Of a DNA stretch of 64,000 nt, positions 1 to 9,183 are shown in pieces (position 1 is the stretch's first letter; every line of letters begins with the position of its first letter). Made by a program: the position numbers and the translations under genes. This stretch comes from Hyphomicrobiales bacterium (GTDB lineage Bacteria > Pseudomonadota > Alphaproteobacteria > Rhizobiales > Beijerinckiaceae). The DNA is taken from the NCBI GenBank assembly GCA_019075865.1, contig JAGXAN010000003.1:1-64000 (forward strand), in the 5' to 3' direction. The notes beneath the pieces were generated by a model. It saw only the letters and a program-made list of their open reading frames with translations, was not told the DNA's origin and did no database searches.

Positions 1-21
1 ATCCAGCCAAGCCTAACCCGC

Positions 22-66
22 GCTTACCCCGTCTGCGCAACCCCGACCAGCTTCGACGGGGTAAGC
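22..66. repeat. Perfect 12-bp inverted repeat at the window edge
   Basis: GCTTACCCCGTC (22-33) pairs with GACGGGGTAAGC (55-66) around a 21-base loop. The loop holds a short stretch resembling the 3' coding end of the IS3 transposase found at 111-537 (it would read LRNPDQ). It may be a leftover of another IS copy or a terminator-like hairpin; there is no clear T tract. Function is not known. Confidence 0.45.
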
Positions 67-110
67 CCTACCGCTGCTGCCTCACGACCAAAAAGAGGGG
101 TCCTTTTTCG

Positions 111-537
111 ATGCTTATTGGGGGTCCCAATTGCTTGCTGATTGACACGCCCATCCTGATCGAGGCGAAGGTCAACGCCAGGTGGTCACTCGACTTCGTC
201 CATGATCAGTTCACCAGCGGTCGGCGGTTTCGCATTCTGAATATTGTCGATGAGGTCACGCGCGAATGTCTCGCGACGATCGACGCTGTTTCTCGGGCTC
301 GATCGCGCACGGGCAAAGATCGCGAACTCGGTCATCGACTACAATCACAAGCGCCCCCCCCATTCGGCGCTTGCTTACCAAACCCCGGCGGCCTATTCCG
401 CCAATCTCTCCGCAATATGTAATCGGCTGCGCAACCCCGACCAGATCCGCCGATCGCATCCAACTCACGCCGCGCCTAGTGGAGTAATATCCGCCGAGGC
501 TCTAAAAGCCGCTGGATGAAAGTTTAGTGGTATGTCA
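111..537 (+). mobile_element. IS3-family transposase (OrfB) remnant with internal deletion and frameshift
   Basis: Two fragments of one IS3-family OrfB lie in different frames. The first (from 111) reads like the start of the integrase core (IEAKVNARWSLDFVHDQF, then NIVDEVTRECLA). The second (about 290-519) reads like the C-terminus (DYNHKRP, ALAYQTPAAYSANL, RLRNPDQIRRSH). The core between them, carrying the later catalytic acidic residues, is deleted, so the protein is dead. The IS end, TGACATACCACTAAACTTTC on the minus strand, closes at about 537. The same end occurs inverted at 7328. The sequence just before 111 (ggggtc repeats) looks like other transposon debris. Confidence 0.85.
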
Positions 538-583
538 AAGATTGAAAACGTGTGCGAAATGTTTTGAGGGCAAGCGCGCAAGC

Positions 584-1888
584 ATGACCATATTATTTGA
601 CGCAACCCTGTCTCTGACGGCTCTTGGACGCGCAACACCCTCTGGCATACACAGGGTTGAATGGGCCTATTTGCAAGCCTTTAGCGAAGGAGAGGATGCC
701 GATAATTTTCGTTATCTCCTCAATGCAGGATATTTGCGCGGTGCTGTGTTATCTGACTCAGCGCGGAAAATCGTATCCGCCTTGGACGCCCAATGGCATC
801 AGGCACAAGACCCACACACCGACGACAGCTTTCTGAAAATCATCGCCTGGCTACAGAGTGAACCTGATTTAAAGGCCATCAGCGCCCCGAAATTCAACGG
901 AATATCTAAAAATTCACAGTCCAGAATGACAGCTATCTCCTTGGCCAAGTCGCTCGCTACATCCCACTTGAGGCTGCGCTCGGAATTTAAAAGCCACCAC
1001 AAACCAAAAGTGTATTTCAACGCTTCGCATTATCACCTGCATATGGACGGTATTTGGACCTGGCTGGCTACCCATAAATGTCATGCCGTATTCTTTGTAC
1101 ATGATGTCATACCGCTGACACATCCGGAATTTTGTGCTCCCATATCTTTCACACGTCACGTGCAGCGGCTAAAGGCCGTCTCCACCCACGCGGATCATGT
1201 CATCGTAAATTCGCAGACAACGGCAAGCGATGTGGCGTCCTACCTGAAACGCACAGGTCAGCGTGTACCGCCATTGTCCGTTGTACCCCTCGGCATTTCT
1301 GAAGCCTTCATGCCCGGATATGAAACGCCAGAACATGATGGGTTGCCCCCTTATTTTCTTTGTGTAGGCACGATCGAACCTCGCAAAAATATCGGCTTCC
1401 TGCTGGCAATATGGCGACGACTGATCGAGCGGCATGGCGCTAGGACACCCCGGCTTTTGCTGGTGGGCGCGCGAGGATGGGAAATGGAGAATATCGCTGA
1501 TTTGCTCGAACGCTCACAGTCCCTCGCCCCTCACGTGGCAGAAATTGGCGGTTTGTCGGATCGAGGTTTGGCTTCTTTGATGCTGGGAGCACGCGGGTTA
1601 TTGTCGCCATCCTTTGTTGAAGGGTTTGGCCTTCCATTGATTGAGGCCATGGCATTGGGCTTGCCCGTTCTGGCCTCCAACATTTCTGCCCATAGCGAAC
1701 ATGCCGCCGGCGACGTTAGACTTCTGGATCCGCTGGACGGACCAAGTTGGATATCTGCCATTGAAGATCTGGCCATGACGTCGACAACTGGGATGACACG
1801 GCTGTCAGAATTAACCCCAAAGCCACGTCCCCACCTATGGGCCGAATGCTTTGCACGCACAAAAGAGATTCTTTCGAGCTTCGATTGA
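584..1888 (+). CDS. GT4-type glycosyltransferase, first gene of the polysaccharide cluster
   Basis: A 434-residue cytoplasmic glycosyltransferase of the GT-B fold (GT4 / Glycos_transf_1), expected to add a sugar from a nucleotide donor during capsule or exopolysaccharide assembly. The C-terminal half has the family signatures: a beta-strand turn with GTIEPRKN near residue 265, LLVGARGW, and the donor-site stretch PSFVEGFGLPLIEAMA with its Glu residues. The N-terminus (PSGIHRVEW) matches GT4 enzymes from capsule loci. An upstream in-frame start at 527 lies inside the IS end, so ATG 584 is preferred; GAGGG precedes it by about 12 bases. Substrate and linkage cannot be read from the sequence. 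Confidence 0.8.
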   Translation: MTILFDATLSLTALGRATPSGIHRVEWAYLQAFSEGEDADNFRYLLNAGYLRGAVLSDSARKIVSALDAQWHQAQDPHTDDSFLKIIAWLQSEPDLKAISAPKFNGISKNSQSRMTAISLAKSLATSHLRLRSEFKSHHKPKVYFNASHYHLHMDGIWTWLATHKCHAVFFVHDVIPLTHPEFCAPISFTRHVQRLKAVSTHADHVIVNSQTTASDVASYLKRTGQRVPPLSVVPLGISEAFMPGYETPEHDGLPPYFLCVGTIEPRKNIGFLLAIWRRLIERHGARTPRLLLVGARGWEMENIADLLERSQSLAPHVAEIGGLSDRGLASLMLGARGLLSPSFVEGFGLPLIEAMALGLPVLASNISAHSEHAAGDVRLLDPLDGPSWISAIEDLAMTSTTGMTRLSELTPKPRPHLWAECFARTKEILSSFD

Positions 1889-2225
1889 TTGGCTCAGGTT
1901 TGAGAGCTCTCGCCCTTGCAAGAAATTTTTCTCTCCCCGTCTCACAGCAACAATCGGGCGCTGCTGCTGCAATGCAACCAAAAATATGGTAAGGAGTTTC
2001 AGAGTTCGGTTCGCTCATACCAACGACATTCCATACTTTTGAAGGTACCTCTATGCTCGGGGCATCATATTGGACACACAATCAGTTAATAAGCCCGTCA
2101 AAAGGCCAAAAAGGACTATTGAATTCATTCATATTCGAGTTGGCGGGCGGTCATACCAATGATCTAATTTGTGCCACGCCCGCCATCTCAGACTGTTTTT
2201 CGTAAAAATAAGGCTCGCGCTGATC
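1889..2225. other. Intergenic stretch, no gene seen
   Basis: 337 bases between the glycosyltransferase and the first KpsE-like gene. Short open frames here have no recognisable protein character. It probably holds the promoter for the export genes that follow, but no clear operator, repeat or RNA was found. Confidence 0.4.
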
Positions 2226-3410
2226 ATGTCCCTTCCACTGACAAAACCATCTCCACCCGGCGCCATCGGTGTTGAAGGTTCACATACACCGGCTGAAAAG
2301 TTTTTTGCCAAATTCCGTGCCTTAAGGCTGGGGCGGGCATGGCTTTTCCGGTTAGGTGTCATTTTTCCTACCCTTGTGGCAATCGTGTATTATGGTTTGA
2401 TTGCCGCGCCGCAATATGTGTCGGTCTCGCAATTTATCGTGCGCAGCGTCAACAATGCCCAAACGAGTGGCTTTGACGCTTTTTTCCGAACATTTGGTAT
2501 TTCACGGGCGGTAGACGACACCAATGTTGTGCAGAATTTCATTTTGTCGCGTGATGCAGTGGCGGCTTTGGACAAAAAGTTGAACCTGCGAAAGATATTC
2601 GAAAATCCAAAGGCCGATATAGTGGCCCGCTATCCGCCACCATTCTTCAAGGATTCCAACGAGCGATTGTACCGTTATTATCAGAGCCATGTAACGGTCA
2701 TACAAGGCACCAGCCAAGGTATCGCAACATTGCGTGTCGCAACCTTCGATGCGGCCTCAGCTCAAAAGATTGCTGCAGCCTTGATGGGCCTAGCGGAAGG
2801 CATGGTCAATCAGCTCAATGATCGGGCGCAGCATGATTCGGTGAAAGCATCTGAGGAGACAAAAGCGCTTGCAGAGCAAAACTTGCTCAAAGCGCAAGCG
2901 GCGCTGACTGCCTTCCGAAACAAGGAAGCTATGGTCGATCCGGATAAGAATTCGGTTGCCGATTTAGAAACAAGTTCAACGCTCGCGCTTGATTTGGCCC
3001 AGACCTTGGTTCAAATGCGCCAAAATGTGGAGGCTGCACCAGCCGGCCCAGTTAATGCAGTACTTTCCGCAAAAGCCAAAGCGCTGCAGCAAGCAGTTGA
3101 CCGCCAACGCGCTGCAATCGCCGGTGGAAACGGTGCTTTGGTTGACAAAATGTCGGAATATGACCAATTGAAACTGAGCCGCGACATTGCCCAAAAGAGC
3201 TTTGAAGGTTCAGTGGCCTCGTTGGAGACCGCGCGCCAGGAAGCCCGCCGAAAGCAAATCTACCTTGAGGAGGTCGTGCAACCCAGTTTGCCTGACGTCG
3301 CCGATGAACCGCAGCGTTGGCGTATGATATTGACCGTTTTTGCCTCCACATTCGCGGTTTTTGCTGTTTTGTGGCTGATCGCGGTGGGTGCCAGCGAGCA
3401 CGCGCAATGA
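2226..3410 (+). CDS. KpsE/Wzz-like capsule polysaccharide export inner-membrane protein (first copy)
   Basis: A 394-residue protein of the polysaccharide co-polymerase / KpsE-BexC family, which spans the periplasm and couples the KpsMT ABC exporter to the outer-membrane channel. There is a transmembrane segment at about residues 40-60, a long periplasmic part with helical coiled-coil character (around 205-350), and a second transmembrane segment near the C-terminus (about 367-388). The start is taken at ATG 2226 rather than 2169 because it leaves a normal cytoplasmic N-tail. The stop overlaps the kpsM-like start by four bases (ATGA), so they are translationally coupled. A paralogue lies at 4246-5460. 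Confidence 0.8.
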   Translation: MSLPLTKPSPPGAIGVEGSHTPAEKFFAKFRALRLGRAWLFRLGVIFPTLVAIVYYGLIAAPQYVSVSQFIVRSVNNAQTSGFDAFFRTFGISRAVDDTNVVQNFILSRDAVAALDKKLNLRKIFENPKADIVARYPPPFFKDSNERLYRYYQSHVTVIQGTSQGIATLRVATFDAASAQKIAAALMGLAEGMVNQLNDRAQHDSVKASEETKALAEQNLLKAQAALTAFRNKEAMVDPDKNSVADLETSSTLALDLAQTLVQMRQNVEAAPAGPVNAVLSAKAKALQQAVDRQRAAIAGGNGALVDKMSEYDQLKLSRDIAQKSFEGSVASLETARQEARRKQIYLEEVVQPSLPDVADEPQRWRMILTVFASTFAVFAVLWLIAVGASEHAQ

Positions 3411-4240
3411 CCGTCCGCAATGCAATGACGTTCCCTTGGCGACGCACGCAGCGCTTTTGGGGCGACTTGTATCAGTCGCTCCAAGTGCAGTCTCGTGTCA
3501 TTGCGGCGTTGATGATCCGAGAGGCCATGTCTAGGTTCGGACATGAAAACATCGGCTTTTTTTGGATCATCGTTGAGCCGATGTTGTTCACAATTGGCGT
3601 CATGCTGATGTGGACCTTGGCGGGAACTGAGCATACCGGCTCCATTGGTATCCCTGCCTTTGCTCTGACCGGCTATTCAATTGTAACTCTATGGCGCCAT
3701 ATCGTTGGACAGGCAACGGTTGCTATGCGCTCAGGTGTGGGTTTGATTTATCACCTGAATGTAAAAATGCTGGACATATTGATTGCTCGATCGCTGCTGG
3801 AGGTAATAGCGGTTTTTGCGTCCTTCTCAATTACATATATTCCGTTTTTTTTGCTCGGCTACATACCCTGGATTAGGGATCCATTAGTGCTGGTTGGTGG
3901 ATATTTCTTGACAGCTTGGTTTGCCTTTTCATTCGGTCTGATTTTAGCAGCTCTTGCGGCAATGAATGAGGCCGTGGAACGTATAATGAATCCTTTGATG
4001 TATATTACCATTCCAGTTCTGGGTGTATTTTATATGGTTTCCTGGCTGCCGCCTCTGGCGCAGGCGGTCGTCCTATGGTCACCGATGGTTAATGTCAGTG
4101 AAATGTTTCGCAGTGGGCTTTTCCCAGCCGATATTGAAACGCACTGGGATGCGAGTTATGTTGCTATTGTCAGCCTCATTCAAACCGCAGTTGGTCTCTA
4201 TCTCATCAAAATTGCGCAAAAACAATTGAGGATGGAGTAG
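3407..4240 (+). CDS. KpsM-like ABC-2 type polysaccharide export permease
   Basis: A 277-residue integral membrane protein of the ABC-2 permease family, with about six hydrophobic helices and the family feature IREAMSRFGHENIGFFWIIVEP near the N-terminus (residues about 30-50). It would form the membrane channel through which finished, lipid-linked capsule polymer leaves the cytoplasm, powered by the KpsT-like ATPase at 5457. The ATG overlaps the preceding stop, which decides this start over an upstream one at 3317. Six bases separate it from the second KpsE-like gene. Confidence 0.85.
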   Translation: MTVRNAMTFPWRRTQRFWGDLYQSLQVQSRVIAALMIREAMSRFGHENIGFFWIIVEPMLFTIGVMLMWTLAGTEHTGSIGIPAFALTGYSIVTLWRHIVGQATVAMRSGVGLIYHLNVKMLDILIARSLLEVIAVFASFSITYIPFFLLGYIPWIRDPLVLVGGYFLTAWFAFSFGLILAALAAMNEAVERIMNPLMYITIPVLGVFYMVSWLPPLAQAVVLWSPMVNVSEMFRSGLFPADIETHWDASYVAIVSLIQTAVGLYLIKIAQKQLRME

Positions 4241-4245
4241 CGGTA

Positions 4246-5460
4246 ATGAGTGCCGATTTGGAAACTTTACCAAAATCGTTGGATTTGCAGCAGAAGGCTG
4301 ACATCGTTCTGCTTGATCGCGATGGCTTGCCATTGGTTTCTCCGAAATCAACCTCATATAATACTGGCTTGCTGCGCCATAGGTTTGGTTGGCTATTCCT
4401 GCTTACAGTTGTATTTCCGCTGTTTTTGGGATCGATCTATTATTTTATCATAGCATCAAACCAATATATGTCTGAGACGCAATTTATTGTGAGGTCGACC
4501 AACAGTTCTGCTGCTTCTGGAATCGCAGCATTGATTCAAAACCAGGGTTTGGCCCGTGCTAGCGATGAAACTCAAGATGTTCTAACGTATGTTAAATCTT
4601 ATGACATGGTCATGTCACTTGTAAAAAAAGACAATCTTCTTTCTATATACGGTCGGCCACAAGGAGATTTCATCAACCGTTATCCAAACTTTTTTGGCAA
4701 AAATACAGAACAAAAATTGTTTCACCATTATCTGGATTGGATGAAGATTTGGGTTGACGAGTCGACGGGTATTGTAACGCTTGATACATTTGCTTTTGTG
4801 CCCAGCGATGCCGTCAGCCTGTCACAGGCGATCGTGCATCAATCTGAATCGCTGATCAATAAATTGAATGATCGAGCCCAGGCCGATGCCGTTGCCTATT
4901 CGCAAAAATTGGTGGATCAGGCCAAGGATGAATTTGTTAAGGTCGAGGATCAACTGACGGCATTCCGCAACAGTAATGGCACCGCTGATCCTGGTCATGA
5001 AGCCGTGATGTCGTTCAATTCTACCCACAAGCTCACTACGGAGCTGGCAAAATTGCGTGCCGAACTGTCGCAGACGTCAACACTCACGCCAATGAGTCCT
5101 GAATTGCCGAGTCTGCGCGCCAATGTTCGATCCTACCAGCAGGTGATTGACGCCCAGAAATCCCGTCTGGCAGGAAGTCAGACATCGCTCGCTACCAAGC
5201 TGTCCGCTTATGAGCAACTTAATGTGAAAAAGCTCTTAGCCATGCACGAGTTGGAAAACGCCGTGCTCAACCTCGAACGCGCCAAAAGCGAGGCCAAACA
5301 GCAGCATTTTTACATTCAAACGATCGTCGAGCCGAATTTACCGGACTTCGCTAATTACCCAAGAGCTTCACTTGGGCTCTTGCTCATTGGTATTTTGGGA
5401 CTCTGTAGCTTTTTAATTCTTTCTAATTTTTATAGCATCTCCAAAGAGCATCGGCGGTGA
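4246..5460 (+). CDS. KpsE/Wzz-like export protein (second copy)
   Basis: A 404-residue paralogue of the protein at 2226-3410. It has the same plan: a cytoplasmic tail of about 45 residues, a transmembrane helix at about 46-70, a shared motif after it (SNQYMSETQFIVRSTN against PQYVSVSQFIVRSVN in copy one), a helical periplasmic region, and a C-terminal transmembrane helix at about 376-397. Both copies carry the LNDRAQ motif in the middle. GGAG precedes the ATG. Its stop overlaps the GTG of the ATPase gene. Two co-polymerases with a single KpsM/KpsT pair is uncommon; they might form a hetero-oligomer or serve different polymers. Confidence 0.8.
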   Translation: MSADLETLPKSLDLQQKADIVLLDRDGLPLVSPKSTSYNTGLLRHRFGWLFLLTVVFPLFLGSIYYFIIASNQYMSETQFIVRSTNSSAASGIAALIQNQGLARASDETQDVLTYVKSYDMVMSLVKKDNLLSIYGRPQGDFINRYPNFFGKNTEQKLFHHYLDWMKIWVDESTGIVTLDTFAFVPSDAVSLSQAIVHQSESLINKLNDRAQADAVAYSQKLVDQAKDEFVKVEDQLTAFRNSNGTADPGHEAVMSFNSTHKLTTELAKLRAELSQTSTLTPMSPELPSLRANVRSYQQVIDAQKSRLAGSQTSLATKLSAYEQLNVKKLLAMHELENAVLNLERAKSEAKQQHFYIQTIVEPNLPDFANYPRASLGLLLIGILGLCSFLILSNFYSISKEHRR

Positions 5461-6221
5461 AACTACTCCCCTCAAGACAGCGCGATAACGAGAAGCAGCA
5501 GCTGTTGTTTTCCGATACAATGCCAAAAGCCGTGACTAGCACCAATTCTGGTGCGGCCGAGCTTCCCACTAAGGCCTTGAGCGTCCGAAATATTTGCAAG
5601 GATTATCACACCAACATCGGACTACGCCGTGTGCTTGACGATGTCAGTTTCAGTGTTGCGCCAGGGGAAAAGATCGGCGTACTGGGCCGCAATGGTGCGG
5701 GCAAATCGACGCTGGTTAAAATTATTGGTGGGGCCGAATTGCCGACATCCGGTACAATTGAACGTGGCCTGTTCATGTCCTGGCCTCTGGCGCTATCAGG
5801 CGGCTTTGACGGAAATATGAGTGGCCTTGCCAACACCAAATTCATCGCTCGCATCTATGACAAGCCGGTCGATGATATGATTGCGTTTGTAGATGATTTC
5901 GCCGAACTTGGTGCGCAATTGAAGATGCCGGTGAAAATGTATTCCTCTGGAATGCGGATGAGGTTGGCATTCGCCCTAACACTGGCGGTTGATTTTGAGT
6001 GTTTCCTCATTGACGAAGTCACCGCTGTTGGCGACGCGCGCTTCAATAAAAAATGTCACGAGGCCCTGTTCGAGCGGCGTGCCCATTGTGCTATGGTCAT
6101 CATCAGCCACGATATTGGGACGATCAAAAGCTATTGTAACAAAGCCTTGGTAATGAAAAATGGTCGCGCTAAAGTTATTGAAGATATCGATTTTGCCATA
6201 TCCATTTATCAGGGTTTATGA
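5457..6221 (+). CDS. KpsT-like polysaccharide export ABC ATPase
   Basis: A 254-residue ATP-binding protein of the capsule/O-antigen exporter type. It shows Walker A GRNGAGKST (about residues 77-85), the signature YSSGMRMRLAFAL typical of KpsT/Wzt in place of LSGGQ, Walker B FLIDEVTAVGD, and a later switch His (SHD). It is a partner of the permease at 3407. The start is a GTG overlapping the previous stop; an ATG at 5520 is an alternative that would drop about 21 residues. There is no C-terminal carbohydrate-binding extension of the Wzt kind. Confidence 0.87.
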   Translation: MKLLPSRQRDNEKQQLLFSDTMPKAVTSTNSGAAELPTKALSVRNICKDYHTNIGLRRVLDDVSFSVAPGEKIGVLGRNGAGKSTLVKIIGGAELPTSGTIERGLFMSWPLALSGGFDGNMSGLANTKFIARIYDKPVDDMIAFVDDFAELGAQLKMPVKMYSSGMRMRLAFALTLAVDFECFLIDEVTAVGDARFNKKCHEALFERRAHCAMVIISHDIGTIKSYCNKALVMKNGRAKVIEDIDFAISIYQGL

Positions 6222-6251
6222 CTTGGCTTTGATTGTAAAGAGCTTCATGCG

Positions 6252-7322
6252 ATGAATTCCCTGGTTGCCGTGTTTGGCGCCCCGACTCCATTTACGCACG
6301 CACTGCACGAACTTGGCCATGGCATGGTCTCTGTCTTGTTGGGAATACCGACCCACGCCCACGTTAATGATTTTGAGACAATGCAGAACGCATGGGCAAA
6401 TGCGGCGACCGCTGAAGGCCGCAATTTATTTATGGTATCTGAAGCACCGAAAGCCGCGCTGTCTAATTTGTTCATCCGCGCGCGGGTCAAATCCATTATC
6501 GCAATAGAGCCCTTTGATGCATTGGTTGCACATCTCAAAAGCAGTCAATCCCTTGACTTTGTATCCGCTGTCCGACGCGCTTCGCTTTATGGTTCGCTGA
6601 TGCATGATTTGGCATGTTCGCCATCCTCCCTCCTGATCACACACCAATGGCTCAATCGAGATTTGATGCGTGTGATAAGCGAGATGGCTGAGTTCTTGGG
6701 TCTGGCCTGCACACCCGACGACAGTCAAGCGATTCTGACCCTACTATTGGGGGATGCGGCATCAGTAGTATCTTTGCGTGATTATATTATCCGCAAATTT
6801 CCAGATTCCAGAGCTATTTTAGTTGCGGATCGTGGCCTCACTTCATGGGAACATCGCACGCTCAAAGCCACTAGCCATGGTTACGACACGCTGCAACAAG
6901 GGGAGCGAATCCAACAAGTTGAATGGAATACCGCCTTTTTCATCAATCATGATCAAGCCCATAAGAGCCTTGCAGAGCCAATTGATCTCATTGGTCCGCC
7001 GCGCATTGTTATTTTCGGGCCTTATTTGCATCTGCCCGAGGGGGAATGGGAGGCCGAGATTGATTTTAAGGTGACCGAGTCCTATTCTAAAAACGAGCTT
7101 ATGATAGATGCTTTGGTGTTCCTAGACGGGAACAATTTGTCCAATCCGCGGATCAATTTTCAATTGCCAGAATCAGGGCGCTTTAAAATCCATTTAAAAT
7201 TTCAAAACACCCCAGTTATCGCCTCGTTGCAAATAAGATTCCATCTAACCACAGGAGCGATCGAAGGGGTATTCGAATTAAGTAGAGTTGTTGTAAGACG
7301 GATCAACGTGCCTCCGAGTTGA
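6252..7322 (+). CDS. Unknown protein of the capsule cluster with a C-terminal beta-sandwich-like region
   Basis: A 356-residue protein that I do not assign to a named family. There is no signal peptide and no clear membrane helix. The first ~190 residues look alpha/beta and mostly helical. The last ~120 residues (from about IVIFGPYLHLPEGEWEAEI) read as alternating beta strands, a pattern seen at the C-termini of sugar-modifying proteins in polysaccharide loci. It follows the KpsT-like gene by 30 bases on the same strand and ends just before the inverted IS end at 7328, so it was probably acquired with the cluster. A role in modifying or anchoring the polymer is only an inference. Confidence 0.6.
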   Translation: MNSLVAVFGAPTPFTHALHELGHGMVSVLLGIPTHAHVNDFETMQNAWANAATAEGRNLFMVSEAPKAALSNLFIRARVKSIIAIEPFDALVAHLKSSQSLDFVSAVRRASLYGSLMHDLACSPSSLLITHQWLNRDLMRVISEMAEFLGLACTPDDSQAILTLLLGDAASVVSLRDYIIRKFPDSRAILVADRGLTSWEHRTLKATSHGYDTLQQGERIQQVEWNTAFFINHDQAHKSLAEPIDLIGPPRIVIFGPYLHLPEGEWEAEIDFKVTESYSKNELMIDALVFLDGNNLSNPRINFQLPESGRFKIHLKFQNTPVIASLQIRFHLTTGAIEGVFELSRVVVRRINVPPS

Positions 7323-7327
7323 GACAC

Positions 7328-7462
7328 TGACCTACCACTAAACTTTCATCCAGCGGTGTTTAGAGCTTTGGCGGATATTACGCCATCAGGAGAGGTGCGA
7401 GCAACATGCGATCGGCGGAGTTGGTCAGGGTTGCGCAGCCGACTGCATGTTGCGGAGAGATT
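7328..7462 (-). mobile_element. IS3-family transposase C-terminal remnant, inverted relative to 111-537
   Basis: On the minus strand the sequence reads NLSATCSRLRNPDQLRR followed by a tail ending LNTAG and a stop at 7346, closely matching the C-terminus of the left-hand remnant. The IS terminus TGACCTACCACTAAACTTTC starts at 7328. The rest of the element is missing. Together with 111-537 it brackets the polysaccharide genes as inverted IS ends. Confidence 0.8.
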
Positions 7463-7758
7463 ACCAACCCTCAAACCCTTAGGCCATGAAGCGTTCCTGC
7501 CACCGCCACACGCAAGTCTTCGACTTGGCTGCCGCCGCCATGATTGCATCGGGTTCAAGACCCTGAACGTGCGATCTCATGATCCGCCCTGTGCCACCTC
7601 AGTCATCGCAACCCCACGGGTGGGCGCGCGCAAGCTATCGCTGCCTTTTTTGGCGAGAATGGGGCTAAATTGACCGGGGGGTGCAATTAGGCATAGATTT
7701 TGCTGTGTATTGAGCGTGCAATGGTTTTATGGCCCGGATTTCGGACCCAATCGGAATA
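7463..7758. other. Intergenic stretch downstream of the IS remnant
   Basis: No gene is seen. The part around 7640-7690 (ggggctaaattgaccggggg) resembles transposon-end debris. The promoter of the ATP-grasp operon should lie in the last 100 bases, but no clear boxes were found. Confidence 0.35.
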
Positions 7759-9183
7759 ATGGGGTGGAATGTGCAGATTTTTGATGAGATGCTCGGCGCT
7801 GATGGCCATACGCGAGACGTCTACCGGAACCTGAACGACTGGTTTTCCCAAGCCTCGCCAGAGGTGCTGTCCAGCCGGTTTTCGGAAGCGGAGGCGTTTT
7901 TTCGAAGGATTGGCATCACTTTTGCTGTTTATGGCGATGCGCAGGGCACGGAACGGCTGATTCCCTTCGATATTGTGCCGCGTATGCTGGCTGCCAAGGA
8001 ATGGGCTTTCCTGAAAAAGGGCCTCGAACAGCGGGTCAAGGCGATCAATGCCTTTATCGGGGATATTTACGGCAATCGCGAGATCCTGCGGGCGGGGATT
8101 GTGCCGGAAGACCTGATTTTGCAAAATCCGACCTTCCGCCCAGAAATGATGCAGTTTCGCCCCGCCGGCAATGTTTATGCCCATATTTCAGGCATTGATA
8201 TCGTGCGGATTGATGCAGAAACATTCTATGTGCTCGAAGATAATGCGCGCACGCCTTCCGGGGTTTCCTACATGCTGGAAAACCGCGAGGCGATGATGCG
8301 GCTCTTTCCCGAATTGTTTGCGTTGCACCGGATCGCGCCCGTCGATGACTATCCGGACAAACTGCTTGCCTGCATGCGGTCCGTGGCGCCCAAAACCGCG
8401 TCGCGCGAGCCCAATGTGGTGCTGTTGACGCCGGGCCAATATAATTCGGCCTATTACGAGCATTCGTTTCTGGCTGATAAAATGGGCATTGAACTCCTGG
8501 AAGGGCGCGATCTCTTCGTGCGCAACAATTGCGTTTACATGCGCACCACCGAGGGGCCGCAGCGGGTGGATGTGATTTATCGGCGCATGGATGATGAATA
8601 TCTCGATCCGCTGACGTTTCGCCCTGATTCCACTTTGGGAGTCCCCGGCTTGATGTCCGCCTACAAGGCCGGCAATGTCACCCTTGCCAATGCGATCGGC
8701 ACCGGTATCAGCGATGACAAGGCGATCTATTCCTACATGCCGGAAATCATCCGGTTTTACAGCGGCGAGGAACCGCAGCTCAAGAATGTGCCAACCTGGT
8801 GCTGCCGCGAGCCGGATGCGCTGCGATACGTACTCGACCATTTGCCGGAACTGGTGGTGAAGGAAGTCAATGGTTCGGGCGGTTATGGCATGCTGGTAGG
8901 GCCGCATTCCAGCAAGGCGCAGATCGAAGAATTCCGCGCCAAACTCAAGGCCCATCCCGAAGGCTTCATTGCCCAGCCAACCCTGTCGCTTTCGACTGTG
9001 CCCTGTTACGTCGATTCCGGTCTGGTGCCGCGCCATGTGGATCTGCGCCCATTTGTCCTCTGCGGGGCGGATGGGGTCGAGATCGTTCCTGGCGGGTTGA
9101 CGCGGGTGGCGATGAAAGCCGGGTCGCTGGTGGTCAATTCCTCGCAGGGCGGGGGCACGAAAGACACTTGGGTAATGGAGTAA
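7759..9183 (+). CDS. Circularly permuted ATP-grasp protein (COG2308 type)
   Basis: A 474-residue cytoplasmic protein of the circularly permuted ATP-grasp family. Members are thought to ligate amino acids or peptides using ATP, but their substrates are not established. Family landmarks are the N-terminal FDEMLGADG, then IPFDIVPR, LEDNARTPSGVSYMLENR, TPGQYNSAYYEHSFLA and a late VKEVNGSGGYGM segment for nucleotide binding. The ATG at 7759 gives the usual short N-terminus; one at 7729 adds ten residues. It heads a four-gene run with an alpha-E protein, a transglutaminase-like protein and an Anbu peptidase, an association found repeatedly in proteobacteria. Confidence 0.85.
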   Translation: MGWNVQIFDEMLGADGHTRDVYRNLNDWFSQASPEVLSSRFSEAEAFFRRIGITFAVYGDAQGTERLIPFDIVPRMLAAKEWAFLKKGLEQRVKAINAFIGDIYGNREILRAGIVPEDLILQNPTFRPEMMQFRPAGNVYAHISGIDIVRIDAETFYVLEDNARTPSGVSYMLENREAMMRLFPELFALHRIAPVDDYPDKLLACMRSVAPKTASREPNVVLLTPGQYNSAYYEHSFLADKMGIELLEGRDLFVRNNCVYMRTTEGPQRVDVIYRRMDDEYLDPLTFRPDSTLGVPGLMSAYKAGNVTLANAIGTGISDDKAIYSYMPEIIRFYSGEEPQLKNVPTWCCREPDALRYVLDHLPELVVKEVNGSGGYGMLVGPHSSKAQIEEFRAKLKAHPEGFIAQPTLSLSTVPCYVDSGLVPRHVDLRPFVLCGADGVEIVPGGLTRVAMKAGSLVVNSSQGGGTKDTWVME

